From Blastomussa wellsi (Eukaryota; Cnidaria; Anthozoa; Scleractinia; Plerogyridae), in assembly GCA_947652115.1 (NCBI GenBank), contig OX393563.1:12006827-12070826 (forward strand): a DNA stretch of 64,000 bases, in the 5' to 3' direction. Below, piece after piece: positions 12,607 to 24,116 of this stretch (its first letter is position 1; each line of letters begins with the position of its first letter). Position numbers and translations under genes: made by a program. The notes beneath the pieces are model-generated. The model searched no databases and was not told the DNA's origin. It was given only the letters and a program-made list of their open reading frames with translations.

Positions 12607-12995
12607 CTGGAAGTGAACGCACAATAGGATAAGCATACGAATGCCATAATTCTATAATTAAAATTAATTTAATTTATTTTAATTTATAATTAAAGTGTAT
12701 AATTAAAACTGTAGAAACGCAAGCTTCAAGCTAAGAAAAAGTGGCTTGCACACTTATTCTTGACTGACCACAATTTCGCACTTTAACCAACACCTCAGAA
12801 TTATTATCTTTAATCTAATTGTTAAGTACTGAGCATTCCTTTGAGAGGGTGTGCCAACAGAATTCATGCCAAAGACAACTAAGCTATCGTAAATTAAAAT
12901 CAGTGGTTAGGTTTCTGAAAGCCATACAAAGTGTTTTTTAAAACTTAATTATTAATACATAACACAGTCCAGTTTTACAACAATATCTGACGTAC

Positions 12996-13109
12996 AAGAT
13001 TTTCTATCTTTTGCGATCTTCCATCCAGCGTTGCATAAACAAGTTCGTCCACTGGGATTCAAGACGCAGAACTGAGAACATCCGCCGTTATTCTGGCATG
13101 GAGATTTAT
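12996..13109 (-). CDS. Exon 28: EGF-like module E1, cassette III
   Basis: A 114-base phase 1-1 exon: DKSPCQNNGGCSQFCVLNPS, RTCLCNAGWKIA, ending in the first base of the last Cys codon (donor tctt|gtacgt). The Cys codon is completed by GC of exon 29, as in exons 13/14. The 389-base intron after it is AT-rich, with nothing recognised. Confidence 0.85.
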
Positions 13110-13676
13110 CTGCAACAAAAAAAAATCGCGAATTCATAATCGGAAAATCTTTCACCCCATATTCGAGATAACGGCTTAAGGTGGCTCACAACAGTTTCCT
13201 GCTTTCTGGACATTATTGGTTACCACAGAAAGAGCAAAACCTGTTAAAACACACTTTTAAATTAAAATTTTAAGTGCTTGTAACTCAAAAAACGAGCTCG
13301 GTAACCCCCATTTTTATTATTGAATTTTGATTAGCATGTCAAGATACAACTTTAATTTTGTTCAAAATGAAGAAAATTATTCTTGGGAGCGGTTGTAGAG
13401 CCAAATTAAAATTTTGACGGCGGCCATTTTAAGTAACAGCACCTTAAGAGTTACCAATCCACCAATTGTACCCCCTGAAAGATACGACGAACACCTCCAG
13501 CATATTTACAGCGAAGTCCTCACAGATTTTTGATATCATGCAGTATAAAAATGTTTCGTAGAGGAAGCAGAGAAAGCCACACCGGGCCGAATAATGAGGG
13601 CTTCAGAGTTTTCAAATTGCATTGTTTCCAACAATAAAGTCATCGCGGTTTGTTTGATTTCTAGCTATATAGTTAC

Positions 13677-14098
13677 CTGGTATTTGTACCGCCATTGAGT
13701 TGTAAGCGTATATTGCTTTTGGTTGCGCAAATGTGTCAGCTAACGTTTGAGCCGAAGCGCTGTCAGCTGTTACGCCTGCCTTGACGACAGCTCCAGAAAA
13801 TGTTCCGTCGCCCAAAGCGGTCCAGTAGAGTGTGTCGTTCAACTTAGTTAGACTTGATGGTTTATGAAGGTTTCCAGAAAGTAGGGTGTGGATCTCCATA
13901 CTGGTCAAATTAATATACCGTATAACGTCATTAGTTTGGTCAGAAAAGTACAGGCGGTTGTTAGGTTTATCGAGAACCAGGTCAACAAACGTATCGTCTC
14001 CAACAGATGACAAATTTGCCAGGATAGCTTGGTTTGTGCCGTCCATATGTGCTTGGTATATTAGTAGGTTGACGTCAAGCGAGGAATAGTACATGTAC
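13677..14098 (-). CDS. Exon 27: propeller P1 of cassette III, second half
   Basis: Starts YMYYSSLDVNLLIYQAHMDG; strands NRLYFSDQTNDVIRYINLTS and DTLYWTALGDGTFSGAVVKA; ends VQIPG. Phase 2 to 1. Its first 16 codons match the truncated exon 42 almost exactly. The following intron (567 bases) holds an AT-rich stretch with no recognised element. Confidence 0.88.
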
Positions 14099-14906
14099 CT
14101 GCGTTTGCAAAAACAAAACCAATAGAACGCAAACTGATTAAAGGGACACTGTCACGATAAATTTGCTCGGGTTCTGATTGAGTAATGACTACAGGAAAGA
14201 ATGCGAATTTACTTAAAAGTGGTCACACTTTTTGCATCCTTATTGCAACTAAAATTGACAAGTTTGAATGGCGTTTTTCTAATCCAGCGCTTGCTTTTCC
14301 ACATACCATACCATAGAACAGCCCATGGAAAGATTTTGTTTCCAACCAAGATACTCACGGGATCCTTGATTGGGTCAACACTTGGCAACACTTTCGCGAT
14401 GATAAAGAGCATTTTGAGGGTCCACCATACGGGCTGCTAAGATCTAACTTTTACGATCGGAAATAATCATGATTTTTTGTTAAATATTGTGAAACAATAA
14501 CTATTTACTGTGGAAAAAGAGATTTTACTTCATGTCCGTCGCGACTGAACAACAAGGAAGCCAAGATACGTTAAATGTCTAACGGTTTGTTCAACTAGCT
14601 TACTCTGTCCACACTGGGGAGCATTGATCTCAGAGGGTGTCAATGGGGGGTGATATTTTAGGCCATTTTAATTAACAGTCGACGGTTAATTCTAGATGGC
14701 TCAACTGGCGTTTGAATATTATCTGTTTTTCTTTATTTTTGATGGTTGACATTATTTTTTCCGCCTTTTCACGATTGACAGATAACCACATTGAGTCCCT
14801 CCTGAGCTCGACTCAGTTTTGCAAATTTTCGAGCTTTACTAACACTTTACCAATATGAACCTGACGATAGTCCAGTGGCATCTATAAAAATTTGAATAAG
14901 CCTTAC

Positions 14907-15300
14907 CCAGCAGCACTATCCAATGCGATCCCTTGAGGATACGGAACATCAACAAGGACAGCTTGACTAGCTCCGTCAAGAGACGCAACTCTGACGTTAT
15001 TGTCATAGTAGTCAGCAAAGTAGATGTTCCTTCCGATGACATCTACTTCAATACCCATTGGATAATTAGCGCCTCTCACCACAACTTCTTGGGATCCATT
15101 ATTTAAGAAGGCTCGATTAATATATCCATAATAATCAGTCCAGTAAATTCGTTTCTCCATTGGATCGTAGGACATCCCCTCGGCATTAGAATAGAGTTCG
15201 ATGCTCAGTGAGATTGTCTGTGCTGGAGACTCTTGGGGCAGAGGCATAAAGCGGCAAAGTTTGCGACCACTTTCGCAAAATAGCAAGAAATCATTTGCAT
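14907..15300 (-). CDS. Exon 26: propeller P1 of cassette III, first half
   Basis: Starts DANDFLLFCESGRKLCRFMP; strands KRIYWTDYYGYINRAFLNNG and RNIYFADYYDNNVRVASLDG; ends LDSAAG. Phase 1 to 2. Near-identical to exon 41 (cassette IV), but much less like exon 11 (cassette II). The 808-base intron after it includes one end of a repeat starting 'ttaaagggacactgtcacg' at about 14,138. Confidence 0.9.
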
Positions 15301-15639
15301 CTGCAATTTAACATGAAAAAAATTGTTTTCGCTGAGAATGCATGGGCACCAAAATTCATGTGTCTCGACGTAAAACTACTGTTACATTGAGTACATTGCA
15401 AACATAAGAGTACGGGCAATTCTTCTCCAGCGGTTTGCCCAAAAATCCGGCCAAGTTGCCTTGTCCGAATTTCTTTTTCTGCCCAAAAAGAAATCCCCCC
15501 GTCCCGTACGCCTATGATCGCAAACGTTATTGCATTGTTTCCCGTCAAAATTCGATTAATTGAAATACTAGCTAATAACATTACACGCTTACACGCTATC
15601 TTTTCAAGAAAAGACGTTTGATCGATCACTCACTCACTA

Positions 15640-15813
15640 AATCAATCAATGAATCAATCAGTCAGTCAGTCCGTCCGTCCGTCCGCCCGTCAGTCAATCA
15701 ATCAATCAATCAATCAATCAATGGCGAGCAAGCAAGCAATCAATCAGACAGACTGAGTCAGTCAGTAAGTCAGTGAGTCAGTCAGTGATTCAGTCAGTCA
15801 GTCAGTCAGTCCG

Positions 15814-15873
<60 letters not shown>

Positions 15874-15990
15874 CTATTCAGTCAATTCGGTAAAGCAAAA
15901 AATTAACAAGCAATAAATGAATCAATGAAACTATCAACCGTGTAATCATTCAATCAATCAATTAATCTTTAAGTCAGTTAGTCAGTCAAA
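15640..15990. repeat. CAAT/CAGT tetranucleotide array
   Basis: Long runs of caat, cagt and ccgt units, with the purest block (caat about 18 times) at about 15,810-15,875. In the intron before exon 26. Confidence 0.9.
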
Positions 15991-16372
15991 CAACCAATCA
16001 GCCAAAAACAAGCAATCAAACCAACTTTACATAACCAGCGTCGCACATAATAGTTGCTCTAGAATGTCAATCTGTTGATTTATTTTTTTTCACGACTCTT
16101 TCTGAACATATATTATTTCATCACAATATCTTTCGTAATAATTCACCGATAATTTCGACGACCTATTTACACCCTCACATGGTGCACTTTTAACACATTT
16201 CTCTCCAAAATTCTCCTTCGCTCGAAGTTCGTTCCTTCTGTGAATAGGCCACATTGGAGATTTCTCGCCTTGTACAATTGATGCACATAATCATTATTTT
16301 CTTGCGTTTGAGGCTTTTTCTTTGCAGACAAAGCCACAATCATGTTGCTTCAGATTTAATCGTGGCACTCAC

Positions 16373-16705
16373 CAAAGCTTCCAGTCTCATTCGAGCAGAC
16401 GACAGATGCATCTTCATAGTGATTGCAGTAATGGTTAACATTCCAACCTGAGTGCTCACAATCTTTAATCGAACTTTCATTACCCACGCACTGAACATTT
16501 CTGAGCCATATGTGACCATTTCCTTCGCCAAAAAGTGCATTCCTCGGAGCAGCAATGGCTTGACGATATCCCAGTTGGTTGCATACGACTTGAGCATCCT
16601 TCAAATCCCATAAGTCGTCACAGACAGTACCCCAATGACCAGCGTGAAAAATCTCAACTCTACCTTCACCTTCTCTTATTCCATCAGCCAGTCTAAGGTT
16701 TTGAT
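16373..16705 (-). CDS. Exon 25: SRCR domain S3, cassette II
   Basis: A 333-base phase 1-1 exon: DQNLRLADGIREGEGRVEIF, HWGTVCDDLWDLKDAQVVCN, NGHIWLRNVQCVGNESSIKD, YEDASVVC; ends TGSFG. Closely matches exon 40. It ends cassette II. The next intron (1,072 bases) is dominated by a CAAT/CAGT tetranucleotide array. Confidence 0.9.
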
Positions 16706-16800
16706 CTGTGCAATTAATACATCAGTGCAAAAAAATTATTCCACTAAATTAACCTCGCTCCTTGTTCTTTCAATAAATTGACCTCGCTCACAAAGTGTGG

Positions 16801-16838
16801 CTTCTTAGCTCAGTTGGTAGAGCATCGCACCGGTATTC

Positions 16839-16872
<34 letters not shown>

Positions 16873-16960
16873 TGAAATTTTTTATTCAGGTTTCTTTATT
16901 CCAATTAAATAAATTGAAAATTCACTGTGAAGATCATTTCTCCCTTTCATTTTCATCCAC
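16801..16960 (+). repeat. tRNA-derived SINE
   Basis: The head reads ggcttcttagctcagttggt (A box) and gggttcgaatcccgt (B box) with pairing acceptor ends ggcttc/gaagcc, but no proper anticodon stem. It is followed by a 'ctgaaattttttattcaggt' tail. This is a SINE rather than a tRNA gene. Confidence 0.7.
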
Positions 16961-17317
16961 AGTTCACATACGAATTCTTTCATATGCTTTACGTCAATAA
17001 TTCCATTATCATCATGTTAAGACAGGACCATCCTCAAACTGTTGAGTGTCATTACCCAGCTGGTCCAAGAGGTTTCCTTTCTTCTCATAAAGAAGGACGC
17101 CACTGGGGCGAGTACAAGGTGTACATGTGACTCACCGCTCTTCAGCGTCGCTTACAGTATGATTGGGAAAAGAAAGTAAAGAAAACATCTTGGGCCAGGG
17201 TAATATGTCATTTTTATAAGCGTTAAATGTATGACACATCACCGAAAACGCTAAATGCAAAATACAGACTATTAACAATATATGACAAACTCTCCATGGC
17301 AAATTCAATGGTCTCAC

Positions 17318-17705
17318 TTAAAGGGGCATTGTCACGATTATTTAGGAGTCTTCAGGTCAATTCAGTACTAAAATCATTGCTTTATACCTTTACTGGTACA
17401 ATAATGCTCCTACAGAATTGCAAAGATATCAAATGAAAATTTAGCAGGGTGAGCAAACCATAATAGCTGGTTTCCTATTTGTTCAGGAGATGGCTTGAGA
17501 ATTTGAAAAAAATGTCATTTTTTTCAACTCTCCAATCCACTTCTATCCTCGCCATCCGTAGCAACAGGCGTCAGTAAATGGTTTCAATGCAGTAACAATA
17601 GCCTTAGGTAACAAAACCAAACCATCATTTTTGGTTTTCCTTTGAGCGAAGACAAGTTTTAGCTCTTTGAAGGGTTGCTGAAATGGCGTGACAATGCCCC
17701 TTTAA
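17318..17705. mobile_element. TIR element (ttaaaggggcattgtcacg)
   Basis: ttaaaggggcattgtcacg at 17,318-17,336 is inverted as cgtgacaatgcccctttaa at 17,687-17,705. About 388 bases, no coding capacity. Single ends of related elements occur near 7,888, 9,219 and 14,138. Confidence 0.75.
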
Positions 17706-17707
17706 TC

Positions 17708-17815
17708 GTTAATTCCATATGAGTTTTGATTGGTTCACTGGATTGCTTCCGTCCTTTGTGATTGGCCAAAGTTGGTTTTGGTTTTACGACACCCAATTGA
17801 AACTCGCTCTGTGTC
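17708..17815. mobile_element. Palindromic MITE family, half copy 3
   Basis: gagttttgattggttcactg, gtgattggccaaagttggtt, ttttacgacacccaattgaa: one half of the family, reverse orientation. It abuts the preceding TIR element, which may have inserted into it. Confidence 0.62.
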
Positions 17816-18119
17816 TATGTCTGTGTTTTTGATCCAATGAAAACGAGCCTTCAGTGAGGAGGAGAGTAGAGCTCTGAGTAGTGCTACTTCATCTAAACTA
17901 ACGGACGAGCTCTTTAAATACACTATTCCAAGGATCTTCTAAATTTGCGACGAAAATGTATTTAACATCCTCACTCCTCTCTCGTAATATATACACCTTA
18001 TTCAATATTTAACAATTAGATTATGAGCTCGAGATTTCGGACTATCGCGTGATAGTTGATGAGGGCGCAGCCCGAGTCAACTATAACGCATAGAAATCAA
18101 GAGCGAATAATCTAATTGT

Positions 18120-18350
18120 TTTAGTATAAATCTACTAGTCGTGGCGACTCTTGTCTTTTCTGGAACAGCCTCGACCAGTAAACTGTCTAAATCTTCTTCA
18201 CGGACATTTCGAAAACGTGAAGAAGCGGTCGCCATTTTTGTTGACAACCACACTGCAACGCTACTCACTATCTATTACAGAATAGATAGTGGGTAGCGTA
18301 GCGAATCAGAGAACGGCATTCCTGATAGAACGCTAGTACATTTATACTAA
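18120..18350. mobile_element. MITE-like inverted repeat
   Basis: ttagtataaatctactag at the left is inverted as ctagtacatttatactaa at the right. Non-coding interior. Confidence 0.5.
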
Positions 18351-18978
18351 CACCTGATACATACTCGACGATTCCGTGGGCCGAGTTGGCTAAAAGCAGG
18401 CGATATTCTGCAAGATTGAGCATGATAATTGCTTTATTATTCAACAAATTGTCAACGAAACGCATTTTACAGCTAGAAATATTGCCGCTATGTGGCGCTT
18501 TGCAAGACTTCGGCCTAACGCATATCGCAGGATATCTGTCAAGCAGGTGGATAACAATCGCTTCATGACCATAAATGGGCAACGTGGCAATTTGTTGAAT
18601 AACAATGCATGGTATTTATGGCGCGAGGAAAAAGACGAGCAATGAGCAAAACAAAAACTCGTATCATACGCTAAAACCATCGAATAAGGGATTTATATTC
18701 CACTATTATGCGGCCATTTTGTTGCTTTGCTTTCCGTCCATATTTTCTCCCCTGTTCTACAGTTCAATACCGTGGCGTATTTTGCGCATTCGGTTTCCAT
18801 TATACGGTAAATGGTGTAATTTAGTGGAATGATAGGAAAAATCATGGCCCGTCAATATATAATTATCATTTTCTGCATTTTTACGGTTTTTTTTGTTTTT
18901 GTTGTTCGTAATGCCGGTATAGGTTTACATTTATTTTATGTTGTTTATCTTATTACTTTGTTCTGTATGTCACTAAGA

Positions 18979-19125
18979 TGTTCTGCAATTGGTACACGAT
19001 TTCTCTTGATGGGGCAGAAACCAATTATGGAATTACACGCATTTTTGGCATCCAACTGATGAACGGTTACGACAATTATATATTTGTAGAAGCTAACATT
19101 TATATTGTGGTCTGTCCCCTGTGAA
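18979..19125. repeat. 3' non-coding repeat of the RT element, solo copy 1
   Basis: Similar to 21,862-22,003 but without an RT frame beside it; most likely an extensively 5'-truncated insertion. Confidence 0.55.
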
Positions 19126-19191
19126 TATACCAATTGCGAAACTTTATAATTAAAAATTCAACCTAAAAATAGACCTCAGCACGAGGCTGCG

Positions 19192-19214
19192 GGGGTGGGG
19201 GGGGGGGGGGGGGT
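19192..19214. repeat. Poly-G tract
   Basis: A run of g interrupted once; similar tracts occur at 34,663-34,681, and poly-C at about 19,944-19,975. Such tracts are error-prone in sequencing. Confidence 0.85.
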
Positions 19215-19334
19215 ATTTTCCCGAGCCTCGTAGTGATGTCTATTGCTTTAGGCTGACGTCGCACAAATGTAAATTAGAATCACATAGGTTTGCATTTTTT
19301 ATATAACTGGCAGAGCAAATTCGAAATATTTTAC

Positions 19335-19676
19335 CTGGCGGTGGCAATGGCGTGTATTTGCAGACTACTCCAACATCTTCACTGTGCCCGCAGTCATGCC
19401 TTCCCCATCCGCCATGACGACACTCCGCGATGCTTCGTTCATCACCGACACAGTGGACGTAGTCAAGCCAGATTTGGGCCGGTGCAGTGAATCTGTTGTA
19501 CCAGCCACAGCAGTGTGTACTCCAGGCACCTTCTGTAAAGTTCAGCATGCGGCAAATGACGTTTGCTTCCGCAATTCCCCAGAAGTCGTCGCAAATCGTT
19601 CCCCACGTACCATTAAGAAACAGCTCCACTCGTCCCTGATTTGATGTTGTTCCAGAGCGCAAACGAACCTTTAATT
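19335..19676 (-). CDS. Exon 24: SRCR domain S2, cassette II
   Basis: A 342-base phase 1-1 exon: ELKVRLRSGTTSNQGRVELF, TWGTICDDFWGIAEANVICR, WSTHCCGWYNRFTAPAQIWL, ERSIAECRHGGWGRHDCGH, VGVVCKYTPLPPPG. Six core cysteines plus an adjacent Cys-Cys pair. The intron after it (16,706-19,334) is 2.6 kb and rich in repeats. Confidence 0.9.
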
Positions 19677-19815
19677 CTGAATAAGAAGAGTGCACAGAAA
19701 CGAATACTGTCGTTATTCGCATATTTGTATCAGTTCTAGATGACTGGCAGAAAAGAAGATAGGGGCAAAAAAGTAAAACAAAACCTTCAACTTTAATTGC
19801 ACTGCGTCGACTCAC

Positions 19816-19845
19816 CTGGATGAGGTCCTGGGGCCAGAGTTGGAC
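19816..19845 (-). CDS. Exon 23: proline-rich linker
   Basis: A 30-base phase 1-1 exon encoding GPTLAPGPHP between S1 and S2. Exon 38 encodes the same peptide. A poly-C tract (about 19,944-19,975) lies in the 263-base intron before it. Confidence 0.8.
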
Positions 19846-20108
19846 CTTTGATCAAAAATAAACAATATAAGATAAGCGATATACTGACTATTTACTTCTT
19901 TTCCAGCAGGTTCTAGCGATATAAGACCCACCTTCATACCCAACACCCCCCCCCCCCCCCCGCACCCCCCCCACCACCTCGTTCTTTCAGTCAGAAAGAT
20001 TAAATTTTACGTCTTCCTTGCTGCACCCGACTATCTTTTTTTGAGCGTCTCCTCATCGACCTTTTGCCTTCTCCAAACAACTTTAGCAACTGATTTACAA
20101 CCGTTTAC

Positions 20109-20441
20109 CTTCTGTCGGCGGAATGGAGTCATTTCTGCACACAACTCCTGCGTCTTCGGTATGGCTACAGTCATGGTTATCCCATCCTCTGTGATGACAT
20201 GCAGCGATGCTTTGCTCATCGCCGCGACACTTGACATTATCCATCCAAATGGGAAATGATTCATTTCCTGGACCGAAGTAGTCCACACGTATGGCACCAG
20301 AAAAGTTGAGCATTTTACAGAGAACTGAGGCTTCTCTGAAGCCCCAGTGATCATCACAGACTGTTCCCCATCTTCCCTGATGATACACCTCAACGCGACC
20401 CTCATTGGACGAGTTTGATCCACTTAGGCGTACCTTCAGAT
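20109..20441 (-). CDS. Exon 22: SRCR domain S1, cassette II
   Basis: A 333-base phase 1-1 exon with a complete six-cysteine SRCR: DLKVRLSGSNSSNEGRVEVY, RWGTVCDDHWGFREASVLCK, FPIWMDNVKCRGDEQSIAAC, TEDAGVVC; ends SIPPTEG. Nearly identical to exon 37. Confidence 0.9.
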
Positions 20442-20486
20442 CTGAAAATTGCGACAATAACTCAAAATTTGACCAGTTCAAAGTTG

Positions 20487-20570
20487 GCTTGATAGCTCAG
20501 TCACAGACTGAGGTCATGGGTTCAAATCCCGTTCATCTGAAAAATTTAGGCTTTCTTTTCTCAACTGAGA
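20487..20570 (+). repeat. tRNA-derived SINE, internally deleted copy
   Basis: ggcttgatagctcag and gaggtcatgggttcaaatcc, with the middle of the tRNA-like region deleted, then a tctgaaaaatttaggctttc tail like that of the 16,801 copy. Confidence 0.6.
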
Positions 20571-20748
20571 GAATCTTTCATTTGTTGAAAAGATTTTATT
20601 CACAGTTTAAGTATATGAAGTTTCATATATTCACGTTCAATGCATTAAAGTAATTTTCGGCTGCCAACACTCAAATAAAAAGTCAACTAATTTAATTCAA
20701 ATATTTAATTCCTATATTGATTCTCGCAGAAATTACCCATAACATCGC

Positions 20749-21618
20749 AAGTTAAGCACTTGGGACTTTTCAACTCTATATATAAGCCTACCGCACGCCA
20801 AACTTAAACTTCAACTGCATGATCTACTGGAAAGAGTTTTTAGCACCAGAGTAAAGAGTTTCATTGCAACCAATAACTACCACACTTTCTGGGCTAATGA
20901 TAAGAAGTCGTCGAAATACAGTTACTTTTCTTGTAGAGAACTTTGCTGTGCTATTGGCTTTATCGACAACATCTACGTCCGTTTCGGAAACTCAGGTTTT
21001 AGGCAAGTTATTGGTGTACCGATGGGCACTAACAGTGCGCCTTTATTGGCTGATCTCTTTCTCCACACTTTGGAGTACGACTTCATGCTAAAAACTATGA
21101 AACAAGACATGTCAAAGGCCGCAACATTCAGCAATTCCTCTCGCCATATCGACGATTTATTCAGCGTCAACAATGCGAATTTTGGAAATTGTATCCACGA
21201 ACTTTACCCGTCAGAACTGGAACAGAAAAACACTACCGTGGCTTCAAATGAAGTGTGTTATCTTGACATTAAGATCATTCAGGGAGACGACAACACACCT
21301 TGTCGTATAAGTGTCTACGACAAGAGAGATGACTTCTCATTCCTGATTGTGAACTTTCCTCACATGGACAGCAACATCCCAGCCAATCCGGCCTATGGTG
21401 TTTACATATCTCAATTGGTGCGATATGCTAGAATTTACTCATCCAAATTGCACTTTATAGACAGGCATCGTAGTCTTTCTTCACGTCTTCATCACCAAGG
21501 CTTCAACACTACTGCGCTTCTCAAATTGTTTAATAAATTCTGCAAGCGCCACGGTGAAATCATTCGCGTTAAATATGACATTACACTTCGGGAATTGAGA
21601 TCAGCGGTTTGTGATTGA
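20749..21618 (+). pseudogene. Reverse-transcriptase fragment (Penelope-like or related), 5' truncated
   Basis: An open frame from about 20,749 (no start codon) to a stop at 21,616-21,618: WDFSTLYISLPHAKLKLQL (motif A Asp at 20,764), GVPMGTNSAPLLADLFL (motif B), and SRHIDDLFSVNN where the catalytic YxDD has become HIDD (21,145-21,153). The C-terminal half (AYGVYISQLVRYARI, FCKRHGEII) is a conserved block I associate with RT elements in cnidarian genomes. No GIY-YIG domain follows. It lies in intron 21 on the strand opposite to the host gene and is probably dead. Confidence 0.78.
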
Positions 21619-21861
21619 AAACCAACAACGTATCCTTTGCTTGTTTGTAATTGTTACGTCGTCTTTGTAACTCTAATTCATTTATACGGGCTGCTTCCGG
21701 GTCCTTCATTTGGAATTGAAGGTGCGCGCGCGTATTTTCGTATGTGGTGCGCGTGTTTGGTTTATTTAGTTCACGTGTATGCTTAATTTATTTTTCGTTG
21801 TTTTCCTTATTACTTTTTCTTGTCAGTAACTGTGCTCACATCGTGGGTGGCTCCACCTGAA

Positions 21862-22003
21862 ATGTTCTGCAATTGGTATAGGATTTAATGGAGCCGAAAC
21901 CAATTGTGGAATTACAAGCATTTTAGGCATCCTACTGATGAACGGTTATGGCAATTAGACATTTTTTACAGGAGCCAACATTGAGATTGTGGTCTGTCGC
22001 CTT
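21862..22003. repeat. 3' non-coding repeat of the RT element, copy 2
   Basis: Shares extended similarity with 18,979-19,125 ('ttctgcaattggta', 'gaaaccaatt.tggaattaca', 'tgatgaacggtta', 'attgtggtctgtc'). This copy lies downstream of the RT reading frame, so it is likely part of that element's 3' region. Confidence 0.6.
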
Positions 22004-22387
22004 TGATTTGCTACGCAATTGTGGATATTGCATCCATTCTGTGATCAAAATTGAACTGTAAACACGGAACGACTTTTACCTTATTATAGTTTAATGTTTG
22101 AACAATTTTTGATCGTCAAAAGCTATTGTTTTGTATTATTATGGCTGGAAAGAAATGCAATTTTCCGCGTTAATGGAATTATGGCTAATCCCTGGCTGTG
22201 TTTCCCTGTGAATAAAACAATTACAACTGTAATTGCCCACTGAACACAAATATATGGTCATCCCGCATGAATGTTTTATAATGTCATTATCATTAGATAT
22301 TAATGACGCTGATTTAGAGACAGAGAAAGGACGCGCATGGATTGAATAGATTTTATTTTAACCTTGAGAGTAAGTTTTGAATGAAAT

Positions 22388-22496
22388 TATTATTATTATA
22401 TTACTATTATTATTATTATTATTGTTATTATTTTAATCGATTGTTACTAAATTTACTGTAAATAGTTTCTTTGGATTGTAAATAAAGGTTTGTTAT

Positions 22497-22527
<31 letters not shown>

Positions 22528-22560
22528 TTATTAGTATTATTATTATTAGTATTATTATTA
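22388..22560. repeat. ATT trinucleotide array
   Basis: Two blocks of att repeats (about 22,388-22,432 and 22,496-22,560) separated by unique sequence, ending only about 20 bases from exon 21. Confidence 0.9.
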
Positions 22561-22580
22561 TATGCTGCATAATAGTTCAC

Positions 22581-22616
22581 CTGGCACAGGTGGCGGCGGA
22601 GGTCTTGACTTGGTAA
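22581..22616 (-). CDS. Exon 21: proline-rich linker
   Basis: A 36-base phase 1-1 exon encoding VTKSRPPPPPVP. Same length, phase and position as exon 36. The 2.1 kb intron after it contains an ATT microsatellite, a reverse-transcriptase fragment and a SINE fragment. Confidence 0.8.
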
Positions 22617-22887
22617 CTAAAAATGGGAGACAAAAATGAATAAGGAAGGCTCTATGTAAAGTACTGTATACGGGTAATGCGACAAATCCGAAAAATCATA
22701 TAAATCCATCAGTAAATGTTCAAGATATGGAGAGGAGGTCCAAGGCTGCTAACGCAAAAGTACAAGCAATCAAAGATTGCTAAGCGAAATCACCAGCTTC
22801 CTGTTAGGGTATATACATCTATCTCGTGCAATTTTGCTTATGGAAGTGTTTAAATTCTTCATGGATACCATTTTATCATTTTATTAC

Positions 22888-23028
22888 CGTTACTGCAGGT
22901 CTTATTTCCAGGTAGTAAATCCACACCATTTGGACATGCGCACTTGCTTCCTCCACCGGGAGCCAATAAGCAGAGATGGCTGCATCCGCCGTTGTTAATG
23001 CGACATGGAGGTCTGTTCATAGGCGAAG
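22888..23028 (-). CDS. Exon 20: EGF-like module E3, cassette II
   Basis: A 141-base phase 1-1 exon: [36 protein letters not shown]. This is the classic LRP EGF pattern with NGGCSHLCL. It is almost identical to exon 35. Confidence 0.9.
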
Positions 23029-23688
23029 CTTAAAAGAAATTAAGAGAAGTACAAGCTTGTAGTTACTGGCATTTTGTTCTTGCACAAGTTACTCTATTTT
23101 CGCAGTGCCTCTCTCCATAAATTGATAACGAATAATTCAATGTTGGGAGGTAACCCTGCGATGGACTTGCATACCATTGCAAGGGGAGCAGAAACCAGTA
23201 CTATCTGAATGGGAAACTGGAACAAGTTCCAGCAAAAGGGGCCTCATTTCCACGAGTAAGACTTTAACCATGCACGGTCACAAATAAACCGGAATCAGGG
23301 GTCACATATGAAATTACATTTTACCAAGTGCAGTGAGAGCAACAGCTTGCCAAATACCAATAAAGGGGTTTAATGACCTCGAACGGTTAAAATGAGTAGC
23401 TTGTAAACGCTTAGGTTGCCAAAAATCTTCCAGCGATTGAAAGTATTAAGTACAACCGGTACTTTTCAGAGTTAGGCAGGTTACCTGAATACACGATAAA
23501 GAAACTAATTGCCCGAGAAGCTGCTTTTGAAGCGTCTTTAGTGTTCCTATGTATATTTCAATGTAGCGATTTGTAGTCCATAGCAAACTAAATTCATTTT
23601 GTTCTTTTTTAGATACTATCTATCTAAGTGACTTACTAAAAATACCTTGATTATAGAAAGTCGCATGTTTCAAATCAAAGCTATTTAC

Positions 23689-24116
23689 CGACTGGTTGTC
23701 TTGACTTGTCAGATACCACAACACCTGCCAGAAAGTCATCTGTGAGATGACCAAAGTTATAATGCATGCCGATTGTCTGTGTCGTGTTCAACCACTGAAT
23801 GCTACGACTGTTCCAGTCCGCCCAGTATAGAATGTCACCATATAATGCTAGATCCGCTGGACGTATGTTTTCCTCTAGGTATACCAAACTTGCCTTGTTA
23901 TTTCCATCTAAATCCGCGTAATCGATATAATTATCGTATCGATCCATCCATATGATGCGCTCGGGCTCGTGATCATTGTCAATGATTACGCTCATGGGGA
24001 ACCATGCATAATACCAGTCAAGTCCAAATGAAACCACACTCCTTCGGTTGTCACCCGTTAAGTCTGCTCGTTCTATTCTTGGATGATCAAATCCATAGTC
24101 TGTCCAGAACATGTAC
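23689..24116 (-). CDS. Exon 19: propeller P3 of cassette II, second half
   Basis: Starts YMFWTDYGFDHPRIERADLT; strands ERIIWMDRYDNYIDYADLDG and DILYWADWNSRSIQWLNTT; ends SRQPVG. Phase 2 to 1. By my count it differs from exon 34 at about nine of some 143 residues, far fewer than for propellers P1 or P2. The 660-base intron after it holds nothing recognisable. Confidence 0.9.

Noticed and set aside
12607..12660. Acceptor ttatag before 'aattatgg' for exon 29
   Set aside because: It creates an in-frame TAA with the preceding exon; the downstream acceptor completes the conserved cysteine.
16801..16873. Candidate tRNA gene (A and B boxes, partly pairing acceptor ends)
   Set aside because: No anticodon stem forms and the sequence continues into a repeat tail seen at other copies; called a SINE.
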